From: Porodaedalea pini
Lineage: Eukaryota; Basidiomycota; Agaricomycetes; Hymenochaetales; Hymenochaetaceae
Assembly (NCBI GenBank): GCA_002794775.1
Contig: NBAY01000052.1
Span: 1 to 64,000 of the forward strand
Direction: 5' to 3'
DNA: 64,000 bases
How positions within the stretch are numbered: the first letter of the stretch is position 1; the number at the start of each line of letters is the position of its first letter. Shown here in pieces: positions 34,026-46,820 of the stretch. The notes beneath the pieces are model-generated. The model searched no databases and was not told where the DNA came from. It saw only the letters and a list, made by a program, of their open reading frames with translations. A program made the translations under genes and the position numbers.

Positions 34026-35745
34026 ATGTTCTCTGCTCTTGCTATCCTCTTGGTGATCTCTGTGACTCAGGTTGCAGCACATGGTGGTGTGTTGGAGTAT
34101 TTGTAGGATGGTGATTGGTACTTTGGCTGGGTGCTGTATGACACATACATCTCTCAATAATCTGTATATTTCACACATATAGCCATGTTTACAAGAATTA
34201 TCTATCACAAGCCCTACTGGCCAGATGACTATCCAGTACCTCTGGAGCTCCTAGTGAGTCTGATTGGACCTTTCCCATTTCCTACTCACTCAACACTGGA
34301 CTTCCTTATATTCTCAATTAAAAGCAACCTGATCACTGATGCTATGAACCTGACCCTTACATGCAACAATGATGGTACTTCCAAAGCTCTGTAGCTTACT
34401 GCAACTGTCTCTGCATGTACTGTCATCACTGCATACTGGAACCAAGGTTGGCATCAGTCAATGTTGCATCACATTTAGCAAGCTGGCCTAACAAAGTTTT
34501 TTTACCCTATAGTCTGGCCCCATGCATACAGTCCAATACTTACATACCTTGCACAATGCCCAGGCTCGACTTACATGGGCATAGACACCAGCTCACTCTC
34601 CTGGGTACATTCACTATCATGACTCACATATCTATTTTGTTTTCTCTGATGTACATATATGACTATATCAATAGTTCAAGATCAACAAGGCCGGTCTTCT
34701 TTCAGGCATGGTCTATGATGGGTACTGGGGTGACAGCCAGATGATTGCCCAGAACAGCTTGTGGACAATGACAATCCCCTCTACTGTCCCCTTTAGAAAC
34801 TACCTTATCTGCTTCAAGACTATCATGCTGCACTCGATGCTCACCATAAGTCTGCACTTCTATCCTTGAACTATGAGAGATTTCTGATCCTTGACCTGAT
34901 TTTTTTTTCTAGCAATTCTACCCTAAGTATGAATTTTTTCTTCCTGGTGGCATTCTAAGCAAGACAGCCTATAAAAACATGAACAATCCAGATGTGCTCA
35001 GATCTAAATCAAAAACAGTGGAAGCCTAGCCCCCACAGCTGCTGAACTTGTTTGTCTCCATCTCTCCTCTGTCAATCATTTATCTAACCCACACTCTCGA
35101 TCCCATCCTCTATTAGGTTACATTTCTAGGTGCGTACAGCAACAACAACCTGGGCTGTAAGTGTCAACCACACTATAACTTCACCTCATTTCATATCCAT
35201 TTATAATACTCATACTAAAATTCATTCTGCCTTCAGTGAACATTGACATCTACAGCAATGCCACACAGACAGAGATGACATACATCATTCCTGGACCACC
35301 CCTGTATAGCAGCACAAGCAGCAGGTCTGCACCTGTTCCAGTGCTATCCTTGTCTGCCCCCATTCCAAGCACCTCTGTCATTGCTGTGCATACCACTTCT
35401 TGCTCTTATCCCTCTTTTTTTCTTCTTCTGCAGTATACTGACTAAAACTAATGATTGCCAATTATGTATACTGAAAAAAATAATAATAATAAATAGCCCA
35501 TGTCATCCATGGCTCCAACTGTGACTGCCGTGTCAGGTGCAGGCACTGCTGAGTATGCACAGTGCAGCAGGATTGGGTTCACTAGAGCCATGACTTGGTG
35601 CATTTTCTTCGAGCTCAACCAAATAACCAATCAGAACTCATTTCTTCATTCTTCTTGCTCATATTTTTTTACCTTTCTTTCTTGCAGTGTTGCTCCATTC
35701 ACATGCACAGTCATCAACAACTACTACTTACAATGCCTGTCTTAA
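34026..35745 (+). pseudogene. AA9 lytic polysaccharide monooxygenase with CBM1 (decayed)
   Basis: The intact form would be a secreted copper enzyme that oxidatively cleaves cellulose. ATG 34026 opens a signal peptide (MFSALAILLVISVTQVAA) followed by the HGGV start that would give the N-terminal copper-binding histidine. AA9 segments follow over several exons: NLTLTCNNDGTS, VITAYWNQ (34430), LTYLAQCPGSTYMGIDTSSL, KINKAGLLSGMVYDGYWG (after an intron ending near 34677), WTMTIPSTVP, QFYP, FLGAYSNNN, and NIDIYSNATQTEMTYIIPGP near 35240. A Ser/Pro linker and a C-terminal cellulose-binding CBM1 follow: YAQCSRIGFTRAMT, an intron of about 90 nt, then CVAPFTCTVINNYYLQCLS and TAA 35743-35745. Stops (TAG at 34110 and 34393, TGA/TAG elsewhere) and Gly to Arg/Ser changes fit CpG decay. 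Confidence 0.88.
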
Positions 35746-37196
35746 AGGCAGAGATGTGGCTCAAGAGTCAAAAATGTTTAAGCTCCCTTTGGTTTGAGTG
35801 TACTGTGCTCTTCATATGGATAGGAGTTTGGGATATCTGAGAGGGTTAAAGTGAGATTTCTTACCTTTCAATTTTGTACTATGAGAATATCAGTGTTTCC
35901 AAAATGTATATAATTAGCTATCAAATTCTTCCAATTACCAGCCTCATCCAGTTCCATTTCCATTTGATCCAACAAAAAATGACTCAGGCTAAGGGTCTGT
36001 TCATCTACTGGACTCTGGGGAAACTGCTTGAGATTTTCTCTTCTTTTCATACATTTCCTTCAGATAAGCAGTTTTCTTGCCTTCTTGAAATCAGATATGA
36101 ATGTCTTTGATGTCTTTTTGTCATCTGATACTGTCATTCTGGTAATGAAGCACTATGCATTTATGTTCAAAGCAGATGCAGCTGCAGTCATAACTTATCA
36201 TAGCTTGGAGGCCACTGACAGAATCAGGATTCCAGTTGGAGAAGTGGAGCCATAGTTGGCTCCAGTTATAAACTAATGAGGGGGTAGGACAACAAAGCAT
36301 CATATGATGTAGTGTGTGATTGTAATGTTCTGTGTTATATAATGATTATAAAATGATGTAGCCATTATAATTGGACACAAAGCACTCTGTTCTGAGGTCT
36401 GTGACTTCAGAGGGAGGTAAAAACTATTGCTTAATACTGCCTTCAGTGTCCTTGAATAGGATGGGGTGTTATAATTTACAATGTAAGAGATTTCTATTTT
36501 ACAATGACAAGCAGGAATATTTTATAATATAATGATAATGAGGACTATAACTATATTCCTTTACTCCAGCAGTCAAACAGAATAATGACACCATCATGAT
36601 ACAAGATATTACAACCACACACCACATTGTGCATAATGCTCTGCAGCCCTAATACCTCTGTTATTTTATAACTGGAGCAACTACTAGTGTGAAGAAGGGG
36701 GAGAGGGAGTGGGGTCAGAATGTCATGGTATAGCCAATCTAGCATTGTGCAGAGCCTTGAACACTACTTATTACCATGTACACTGACTTGTGGAAATTTG
36801 TTTTGAGATAAAGTTGTGTGTATGTTGGATATAATATAGTGATAATAATGGGTTTTATTGTGTGACCAATAAGACAATACCATGACAAAGATTGAGGTTG
36901 ATCATCAGAGTTCCAATATTAGCAACCAAGACATGAGGGATATGGTGGGGTCTTGTGATCCTGAGTCTATCTTCCTTTTCCACAATGAGGCTGCATTTGA
37001 CATTATCACACATTAGCACAACTAGTTGAACTACCTGTATAACTTTTTTTCATCTCTCATACCATGAAGTACTAGTATCTGAATAATAAAGTTCCTTCAG
37101 AAACTACCAGAGATCTTCAAGTTACCATGGGCCTGTCTCAGTATCTACAGGGACGGTGGTGGTGGGTTCAGCCCAGGGCTTTGAAATTTTGACTGG
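35746..37196. other. AT-rich decayed sequence, no gene
   Basis: Only short unconvincing open frames. TATAAT/TTATAA words are frequent around 36290-36550. Almost no CpG. Nothing recognisable as a transposon end. Confidence 0.4.
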
Positions 37197-38172
37197 TGAA
37201 AGGTGATGGTATGGGTCTACAGGCAGACTCAGACCTGGTTGAGTTTGGCCACTGGGGGTTCACTCTAATGTGTCTGGTGGAGAGGATAGTGTCAGGAAGT
37301 GTAGGGAAGTGTAGGAGAATACTTGGGGCTAGGTGTCAACTCGGGGATGCAAGTACAAAGGGTGACCAGCAAAATGTACCTAAATGCAGTTGGAGAACAA
37401 AGAGCAACTATGATCTTGACAATCCAGGCTCAGAAACTCACCAGTGAAGACAGAAATCAAAATGATTTGTTGAGACAATTCTGAATCTGAAATGATTGTG
37501 AGATGCGATGCAGAATTGACAGAGATATGGCAGTTGCACTTGTTGCAGCTGGTGGGATGCACGGAACTCCCAGAACTGAAAAGCTAGTTTAGTAGCTCAG
37601 AATTGTGCAAGACAAGACAGTATTAGAAAGCAATTTTAGACAAGATTATGAATCTAAAGAGAGCTTGAGAATCGGTTTAGAACTGAGAGCGATATAGCAA
37701 AAGCAAGATTTGACCAAAAACTGGACTCAAGATGGAATGGATGGAATGACACTGAATGGCAATGGAGACAAGAACTAAAGACTGGGACTGACTCGGGGGA
37801 ACTAAACTTGTATTTTTGAGACCTTTACATGAGTGTTCAAATAACTGACAGAGGGTTGAGCCTCTGAGTGGCATATAAAGGACACAAAAACAGACCAGAG
37901 GCTCTAGCCAAACAACACCAAATAGCTGGAACTCAGAGCCGGAACTCAGACACATGAGAAATTAAGCTTTGGGAGGCTCGGAACAATACCAGACCTGACT
38001 GAAAACAGACTTTGGTGGCTCACCAGTACAGAACCAAGCTGTATGCATTGAGTTAATCCAGTCAAACACTGAAAGTGTCCTGAAAGGCATCAGAGATACT
38101 TGTAAGGCTATCCTGAGTCAAGTTGAACCTAATAGAGCTGATTCTGAGGCCAGCAGCATTGGGATCTCCACA
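37197..38172 (-). mobile_element. LTR-like insertion, copy C
   Basis: 976 bp, starting TGAAAGG and ending CTCCACA, flanked by CTGG (37193-37196) and CCAG (38173-38176). Both can derive from a 4-bp CCGG duplication by CpG decay on opposite strands. It is a close relative of copy D. Read on the minus strand it starts TGTGGAG, so a solo LTR is the best guess. It has no coding capacity. Confidence 0.7.
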
Positions 38173-38253
38173 CCAGGCCCACTAGTACTAGTACAGATGG
38201 CAAGCTTAAGCTCTTTAGAATTCAATGTTCTCTGCATTCATGTGCAACCCAAG

Positions 38254-38694
38254 TGTTAGGCAGGAGTTTGGGTAGTGCTCAAACTGGGCAGGCCTCAGCT
38301 GACTGTCATCTGGGATGTGCTATACTTGAGCGGGGACTTGAGACATGCTGTACTCAGGCTAGGTATTCATGGAGGTAAGAGGATTAATATAATATATACT
38401 ACTACAGGAGGGGCACAGTCTCACCTAGGTATTCACAGAGGTAAGAGGAAAAGCAGAACAGGTGTTCAGATGTGATTCCTCTTCCTTATATACAGTGATC
38501 ACCTCATGAGACCCAATTGCCCAATTATCTTAGTACTGTATAGTTTATATAATGGAATGAATAAAGGTCAGGTGTTTAGGGAGTGTGGGAAATGATTGGA
38601 AAGATAATTAAATATAGTGAAAAAAGGCAATTAAAATAAGGGGAATGGTAAAAGGGGAAAATAAAAGGAAAGGCGAAAAGTTCAAGTTCTAACA
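38254..38694 (-). repeat. 3' LTR of element 4
   Basis: 441 bp, TGTTAGGC to TTCTAACA, followed by a purine-rich tract on the minus strand (38695-38712). Contains CTTATATACAG-type sequence near 38490 and GTTCTGCTTTTCC on the minus strand near 38458-38446. Confidence 0.82.
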
Positions 38695-38779
38695 TTACCC
38701 TCCCTTCAAGGTTGGGCATCCTAACCAACCGTGATCGTGGTTGTATAGCTCGGTGTTGACAAAGATTAGGTAGAGACAT

Positions 38780-41700
38780 TGATGAGGGATGTCAAGTTTT
38801 CAAGAGGTGCCAGGATGTTTTTTGTAGAAATTGGTGATTGCCTCCTTTGCATTCTCACCAAAGTCTGTCTCAGGCTGCCATGTGGATTCATTGTACCCCA
38901 CTCATTTGATGAGGTATTATAGTTTCTCTTAATGCAAACAAGAGTCTAGGACTTCTTTGACCTCGTACTCTTCCTCATTGTCAATAATGTCTGGCAGCAG
39001 CTGTTGTTTCTTCTAGCCTTTGAAGGACAGTTTGATGGAGGGTTTCAGTAAGGCTTCATTGAAGACAGGGTGGACCTTTTTCTAGCACTTTGGAAGTTTG
39101 AGCCTGTATGCACTTGCTCTCACCTTGTCAGTGACTTTGAAGGGATCATACCACTTGTCAGCAAGTTTCTTCATCAGCGAGTCTGTGCTTATGTTTCACC
39201 TATCAAGAAAGACCTTGTCTCCTGCCTTATATTTGACTGAAGTCCCTGTTGACTGGTCATAGAACCACTTTATGTCCTCAGTGGCCTTGACCAGGTTGTC
39301 CTTAGCAACTTGATGGGTTTCTTTAGTGTGCTTTGCGAATTCTTCTGCTAACATGTTGGCAGAGGTGGTTCACATCATGTCAAAGCTCATCAGATGACAA
39401 CCTGTATTTGTGTAGAAGGAGGACATATTTGTTACAGAGTATTTGTGGTTGTTGTATGCAAACTCTGCTAGGGGGAGCCAGTCTTTCTAGTCTGATTGCC
39501 AATGGTCCACAAAGAGCTGAAGACACTGTTCAAGCTCTTGGTTGACACATTCTGTCTGTCCATCTGTCTGTGGGTAGATGCCTTCAATGGGTTGCTCTTG
39601 ATGTGTAGGAGCTTGTATAATTCCTTCATCATTGAGGCATCAAACTGAGTGCTGTAGTCATAGATAATCTTCTTTGGTAGACTGTGTAGGCAGGAGATGT
39701 GATCTCAGTACAATTGTGCCATACCTTCAGCTGACAGCTTTGTTGTTGTTGGGATCACATGCATCTGCTTCAAGAACCTATCCATAAAGATGCAGATTGC
39801 ATTTTGCCCCTTCGAATCTGAGAGTTCTCCGATGAGGTCAACTGTAACTATCTCCCAAGGACCATCAGGAACTGTGTTAGGATGCAACAGCCTCGACCTC
39901 AAGGTTCTCAGTGCTTTCATTTGTTGGCAGCAATCATATCCTTAGATGTATGTTCTCACATTCAAGAACATTGATGCCCACCAGAAGTCTTGATGAACGA
40001 GTTCTACCATCTTGGACACCCCTGGGTGTCCAGCCAAAACTGAGTTGTGACACTCCCACAGCACCGCTTCCTTCTCTGTTGACAGAATATATACCTTGCC
40101 TTCCATTTGCCATAAGCCATTGACCTCCGTCAACCCCATCAGCCTTTCTGACATATTTTGCACCCTCTGCACTTTATAAACTCTTTTCAACATCTCATCA
40201 TGCAATGTCCTCACCACCCTGATTGTAGTCTGCTCACCACAACAGGAGGTCTGCCTTGCCTATCATCTTCCCTGACTTGTGCTCAAGATGAAAGTCAAAC
40301 TCTTTGAGTTCAGCTCACTATCAAGCTTGATGATAGCTCAGTTTCTGCACTGACCTAAAGTATGTGAGGTTGGTGTAGTCAGATCAGATGTTGAACTTAT
40401 GGTAGGTGCTAAGGAGGTATTGATGCCATTCATTTAGTGCTGAAATGATCATGAGCATTTCCTTGTTGTAGATCTCATAGTTTCACTCAGTGGGTAACAG
40501 CACCTCAGACCAGTACACAATGATCCTCCACTTCCCTTCCTGCTTCTGTGACAAAGTGCCTCTAAGAGCAAAGTTTGAGGAGTCCACTGAAAGGTGATGG
40601 CATGGGTCTACAGGCAGACTCGGACCTGGTTGAGTTCAGCCACTGGGGGTTCACTCTAATGTGTCTGATTGAGGGGATAGTGTCAGGAAGTGTGGGGAAG
40701 TATAATAGAATACTTGGGTGTAGGTGTCGACTTGGGGGTGTGAGTACAAAGGGCGACCAGCAAAATGTGCCTAAATGCAGTTAGAGAACAAAGAGCAGCT
40801 ATGATCTCGACAACCCGGGCTCGGAAACTCACCAGTGAAGACAGAAATCGATACTATTTGTCGAGACAACTCTGAATCTGAAAAGATCTCGAGACACGAT
40901 GCAGAATTGACAGAGATATGGTGGTTGCACTGGTTGTGGCTGGCAGAACACATGGAACTCCCAGAACCAAAAGCTATTTTCATAGCTCTATGACACGGGC
41001 TCGGAATCATGCAAGACAAGACAGTATTCGAAAGTGATTTATGATGAAATTACAAATCTGAAGAGAGCTCAAGAATCGGTTTGGAACTGAGGGAGATATA
41101 GCAAAAGCAAGATTTGACTGAAAACAGGACTCAAGATGGAATGGACAGAACGACACTGAACGGTGACGGAGACAAGAACTAAAGACTGGAACTGACTCAG
41201 GGGAACTAAACTTTTATTTTGAGACATTTACATGAGTGTTTAAATAACCAACAGAGGGTTGAGCCTCTGAGTGGCATACAAAGGATACAAAGACAGACCG
41301 GAGGCTCTAGCCAAACAACACCAAATAGCCAGAACTCGGAGCCAGAGCTCAGGCACATGAGAAATTAAGCTTTGGGAGGCTCGGAACAATACCAGACCTG
41401 ACTGAAAACAGACTTTGGTGGCTCACCAGTACAGAACCAAGCTGTATACATTGAGTTAATTCAGCCAAACACTGAAAGTGTCCTAAAATGCATCAGGGAA
41501 ACTTGTAAGGCTGTCCTGAGTTGAGTCGAACCTAATAGAGCTGATTCTGAGGCCAGTAGCATCAGGATCTCCACACCGCTTTGATGTGGAACTGGCTGTC
41601 ATCATCTGCAATTGCAAGGACTGGAGGTGATCTGAGATGATGTTTCAGTTCCTCAAATGCTTCCTGCTGTTCAGTCTCCCATACTCAGCCCTTCTTGCCT

Positions 41701-43240
41701 GTTAGCAATGTTAGTAGTTGGACCACCTTGCTGTAGTCCTTGATAAACTGCCTTAGCCAATTGCCCATGCTGAGGAATTGTTGTAGCTCCTTCAAATTTC
41801 TCAGGACTGGCCAATCTGTGATTGCTCTTGTCTTCACCGGGTCAGCCTTGACTTCACCATTGCCAATGATATGGCCTAGGTATTTGACAACCTTGACATC
41901 AAATTCGCACTTTTCTGGCTTCAGGTATAAGCCATTCTTCTGAAGGATCTGTATCATATGTCTCATGGTCTTGATGTGTTCTTCAAGAGTGTTAGAGAGA
42001 ATGAGGATATCATTGAGGTAGATGATGATCAGGTTTGCGTAGATCAATTCCTTGAAGATATAGTTGACAAAAGCTTGGAACATCACTGACACATTTCAGA
42101 GGCCAAAGAACATAACGGTTAGTTCAAACAGGCCCAGGTTCATGTAGAAAGCTGCCTTCTACTTGTTGCCTTTGCAGATTCAAATATTATAGTATCTCCA
42201 GCAAAGGTCAAGCTTAGTGATGTACTTTGCTTTCTTGACCTTGTCAACAAGCTTGTCGATGAGGGGGAGGAGATACTTATTCTTGATCATACCATCATTG
42301 AGCTTCCAGTAGTCCTGAATCAGGTGTAGAGACTTGTCTGCCTTCTTGATAAAGAAGAAGGGTGACACCATAGGCAATATCAACTGTTAGATGCAACCCA
42401 ACTTCAGATTTTTGTCAATGAAGTCCTTCAGTGACTGTTGCTCCATTGGTGTGAGTGGGTAGATCTTACAGTCAGTGGGTTTGAAGTTGGGTTTCAGGTC
42501 AATGATGTGGTCCTAGGGTTGATGTTCTGGCAGCTTCTCAAAGCCTTTCTCACTGAAGATGTTGGTGAAGTCATTGAGGTATGTGGGCCAGGATACCTTA
42601 TCCATTCACACTTCTCTCACCCTCCTCATTTCTTCCACCACCTTCTTTTTTATCATACATTCCTCAGGGCAGTGGGTGAATTCAATTGAACCTGATGCCC
42701 AGTTGACCTTAGGGTTGTGATGTCAAAGCCAGTCATAGCCAAGGAAGATATTCAATAATGCGAGTGATGTTACTGCCAGAATGATCCTTTTCTTGTGGTG
42801 CCTGACAACTAGTTCAACGTCTATGTACTCCTTAATCAGACCAGCATCATTGTGCATGCCATCAGCATTAAGCACTGTGAGGGGTCTGATGTATCACTTT
42901 GTCTCCAACTCATATCGTTTGATGAATCCTGTATCAATACATGATCCTGTGCACCCCAAGTCTACAAGGGCATGTGCATCCACCTCTCTCACTTCACCCG
43001 CTACTTCATATCTGATGGTCAAGAGGAGATCCAGCTGGCATCTGCCATTTCCCCTCATCAACAACTGTTTGTACTCATCATCTTCCTTCACACCGGTAAG
43101 AGTTTTATTATTGAAAAAGCTGTTGACACCATTTGCATCTATGTATTGTACAGGCAGTTGACTATATTTTAGTGAGTCCAAACCTGAAACTCCTGGAACT
43201 TCTTGATTAGTCACCTCAATAGTTACACCTGACCATTTAC
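38780..43240 (-). pseudogene. pol of element 4 (decayed)
   Basis: On the minus strand: protease (43161-42900, DLGCTGS), reverse transcriptase (42500-41700; KADKSLHLIQDYWKL, IYLNDILIL where relatives have YLDD), RNase H (41680-40240, split by copy D), integrase with the zinc-binding segment (40217-39940) and catalytic part (39920-39350), and a chromodomain-like tail near 38900. The second of the catalytic aspartate neighbours is changed (YLND), and there are many stops. It cannot be functional. Confidence 0.82.
40588..41575 (-). mobile_element. LTR-like insertion, copy D
   Basis: 988 bp, TGAAAGG to CTCCACA, inside the RNase H region of element 4. Flanked by CCAC (40584-40587) and CCGC (41576-41579), a 4-bp duplication with one CpG change. 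A TATTTAAAC box on the minus strand (near 41255-41247) supports a solo-LTR reading. It keeps more CpG than copy C. Confidence 0.72.
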
Positions 43241-44309
43241 AAAATCCTGTGAGTCGACGACCTCATCGTCATTACCCTCCTCTTCCATATAGTCCTCTAC
43301 TGTTGACCTCTAAGCATCTATGACTTTCTCAAATGCCAACTCTTTCATCATACTGAGCTCATCAGCAAGGATACAATGCTCTGACAGTTCCATTATTTGC
43401 AGCATGTGCTGCACTATTGCCTTGCCCTAGGGACACTGTGCTCTAAAATGTCCTGGCTGGTTGCAAAGCCAGCATGCTCCTTATTGTCATGCCGACATCC
43501 ATCAGCTGGCCAGTGCCCCTGAATGTCATGCCTGTTGCATCACACTTGTTAACATGAGGGGCTGCTATCTGGTGATGAGCCAGTGGTGCTTGCTGGGACT
43601 GTTGCTGCTAAGGGCACAGTGGTGGGAATTGGCAACCTCACTGCAGCATGTGCACCTGTTGTTCAACCTGATTGATCTCAATGGCCTTCACTTTTCATGC
43701 TATGTACGTTGTCAGGACAGGTGTGGAATGCAGGAATCCTTGAACTGCCTTGATGTTCACAGCATGCTTCAGGCAGTCACAGACAATGTTGTCATTACCT
43801 GCACTAATTAGTCTTACTCTCATGAGCTAAATGTTGAGTTTCTAGAAGAATTCATCAGCTGTCTGGTCTTTCTGTGTCATGCTCCTGAACTTTTTCAGTG
43901 CCTTCTCTTTGTGGTTCAGATCATCAAAGGACGCATCTAGATGCTTTTAGAATTTCTCCCAAGTCTCCATCAGGCTTATGACACCTGCAGTTGTGAATTC
44001 CTCAATGTAGTTCTGGGCCCACATTGACATGTTTCTGCCCTTGAGGTATGAAAGAGCAAGGAAGATTTTGCTCTTCAAGTTTGGGAACTTATTCAGGTTT
44101 GTCAAAATGAGGAGAGTGACTTTGCACTTGAAGTCGAGGTAATCATTGCTGCTGGCAAATTTGCATGGCTGGGCAATGTCAATGGTAGGAGCTGAGGTGG
44201 CTGAGGCTTGAGAGATGAGGGTGTTTGCTGCTTGAAGGGTAAAGGCTGCAGTGATCAACACCGTGAGCTCCTGCTATTGCTATTGTAAGAACCTAGCTGT
44301 CATTGTCAT
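43223..44309 (-). pseudogene. gag of element 4 (decayed)
   Basis: Runs on the minus strand from about ATG 44309 to TAA 43223-43225. Recognisable segments are the QAANTLISQAS and SSNDYLDFKCKVTLL parts and a degraded zinc knuckle near 43480. There are many stops and at least one frame change. It precedes pol with the usual -1 overlap. Confidence 0.78.
43241..43247 (-). promoter_or_regulatory. Predicted -1 frameshift heptamer GGATTTT (element 4)
   Basis: On the minus strand G GAT TTT in the gag frame, 15 nt before the gag stop. It is conserved although its surroundings are strongly decayed. Confidence 0.55.
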
Positions 44310-44642
44310 TGTTGGAAGTGGGGGTGACAAGTCTCTATGCAGTTCTTGATATGATCCCAGATTTAGCAGAAGGACAGTGGATGTCGATGGTGATGGCAAA
44401 GTCAGGACTACCCCAGGGACCCACTTAAGTCTCCTTCCTTCATCTAGTGTCAAATACTACCATTGTTTATCTTCATTCTACCAGAGGATGTAGTCGACTT
44501 CATCATTTGATTTGGCAAGGTAGGTTTGACACTCTTCATTGTAATGAGACAAGGATGGGAGGGCATGGCATTATTCCTCAGTGAGATCTATGTTGACAAT
44601 GGCAGTGGGACAGGAATCAGTTGTTTGTTTGAGCTAAGGTTA

Positions 44643-46354
44643 TGCTAGGGTCAGGCGAATATTCCAATTCTTTAACCACAAAGGTGTTGCCTTCCGGACT
44701 GTATGGTCCTCTAAGTGGTGTGTTACTGAGACAACTTTACTTATCTTTGACCAATCCTATAACCAGCTTCTCCTTCACTGCCCTTATCAGGTAGAACCTG
44801 AGGTTGGTATTGAAAGCACTTAGTTACAGCAGATAGGGGAGGTAGTGCCCTAGAGGGTTGAGAGACATTCAGTTATGCTGCGATGTCGTCTAGGAGGCAA
44901 ACTGCAAGGCTTGGCATAGCCGAGATGCACTCAACCAGACTTAGTTCTGTGGACAATGAGAGGAACCTTCTAAGCATAGTGTAGCTGAGGGTCTACTCAA
45001 TCAAAGTCAATCCTTATTCAACTTGGGACAAATCCTCAACCCAGTATGGGGCAAACTCATTATTCAACCAAGGAGGATATTACACAGTGGTAGTTATAGA
45101 TGTAGAGGTAGGGGTAAGAAGTAGCAGTGTTCTGTAAATCTATGAAAGCGATAGAGAATGGAGATCTGGGGTGCTAGTTACTCAGCCTTATATAGCCTAC
45201 TAGATTTCTAACTTCTTTACATTCTGTCCAACCAGATGCCCTTCCATCTCCTTCCTATGTTTCAGGTGGCTGTAGCACTTGGCTGCTGTGGGGGGGATGT
45301 GTGCACATGTACTCTGTCCAATGGTTTTCTTGCATTCTGCAATTTGGACTGCAGGTGTGAGTCACGTGATGTCATGACCCGTGTGCTTGGGTAAGTACAT
45401 CACTGATTTAGTAGTCAGGCTCCCACATTCTCCACATGCTTCAGTTTAACTAACTTCCTGCTTCTCCCGTGTGCTTCTATATCAGGGCTTTGCTTCTCTG
45501 GCTTCTCGAAGCATCTTCCTTGGTTGTGGCACTGTGTAGCCTATCAGGTGGCACTGCTGCGCTCAGGTGGTCATTCCTCCCATTCAAATCCGTTGGGGAT
45601 AACCATGTGGACCTATAGGTTATTCTTGGATCACCATTCAGTGTCAGGTCCACCCGGTGTTAGGGCTGCTCCGCCAAGACATGTCTCCATGGTGAATGGT
45701 GGGTCATGCACTCCTAGGGCTAGAGTGATCTTGAATGTTCACCTTCCTGACACGTGCTTAAATTCATATAGCGTAATTGTGCCTTGATGCTTTATATCTC
45801 TGAGGTATGCCCAACAGTGCTTGAGTGCTGTTGTTATGTATATTGGTATATCATTCCCTTGTAGTATCCATATCATCATCTTGCAGTTCCTGCATTCTTC
45901 ATGTGGCTCCTTATTATATTGGATGACTGTATTCCATTTGTAGTTCTCCATGCCACATTCTTTTTTACTGATGTGGACTTTATATGTCTTGGCATCTCAA
46001 TAGTAGATTGCCTGTCCTGTTTCAAAGTATGGGGATTGGCCTTCCCACTTGTGTGCTTGTAATGTGATGTCCTGGTCCATTAGTCCTATTGTCTTTAGGA
46101 GTTCTGGGACCTTCTGTGCTACATTCTGTAGTAGCATGCACTTTGTGCATTGGGGATCAACTTCCATAGGGTGTCCTTTGCTTTCTTGACGTTTGTGTGC
46201 CATGTCACAAGGTGTGACAGTGTAGTGTGACTGTGACTGATGGATTTTTGCCTGGGCAAGTATCCATCAAGATCAGGTGACCTTGGTATCACGTGTATAA
46301 TTGATGATGATCTGCCTTGATCGGTGTTTCCAAATGTGCAAAAATTTCCTTTCA
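44643..46354. mobile_element. Insertion E, 1.7-kb LTR-like sequence
   Basis: 1,712 bp, TGCTAGGG to CCTTTCA, flanked by a perfect 5-bp duplication GGTTA (44638-44642 and 46355-46359). It lies in the leader region of element 4. The TG...CA ends and 5-bp duplication fit a long solo LTR. A CTATATAAGG box lies on the minus strand near 45200-45191. No coding region is recognisable and the family is unknown. Confidence 0.68.
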
Positions 46355-46361
46355 GGTTATG

Positions 46362-46820
46362 TGTTAGGCGGAAGTCTGGGTGGAACTCAGACTAGGCAAC
46401 CTCAATGCGTGGCACCTGACGGTGATGCAGACGTTGTCTGGGACGGGCTGTATCTCGAACGCAAAGTTTGGGCAGCGAGTTTACTCAGACTGGACAACGT
46501 GGAGGTAAGAGGATTAATACAAGTCTAACTAATACAAGGGGGGTGGGTCTCACCTGGACGACGTGGAGGTAAGAGGAAAAGCAGAACAGGGGGCTTCTGC
46601 GATTTGACCTTCCTCTATATAGCGTTGTCCGCGGGATTGCATTATCTAAGTACTGTATAGTTTACGTAACTAGGAATGGAATGAATGAAGGTTGTGTCGT
46701 ACTAAGTGAGTGTGGGAATGATTATGTATGAAGGTTAAATATAATGGAAAAGGAGCAGTTAAAAGAAAGGAAATGGTGAAAGGGGAAATAAAAGAAAAGG
46801 TAAAAGTTTGAGTCCTAACA
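46362..46820 (-). repeat. 3' LTR of element 3
   Basis: 459 bp. On the minus strand a CTATATAGAGG box is followed after about 31 bp by GTTCTGCTTTT (46587-46577). The adjoining polypurine tract is 46821-46835. Confidence 0.92.
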
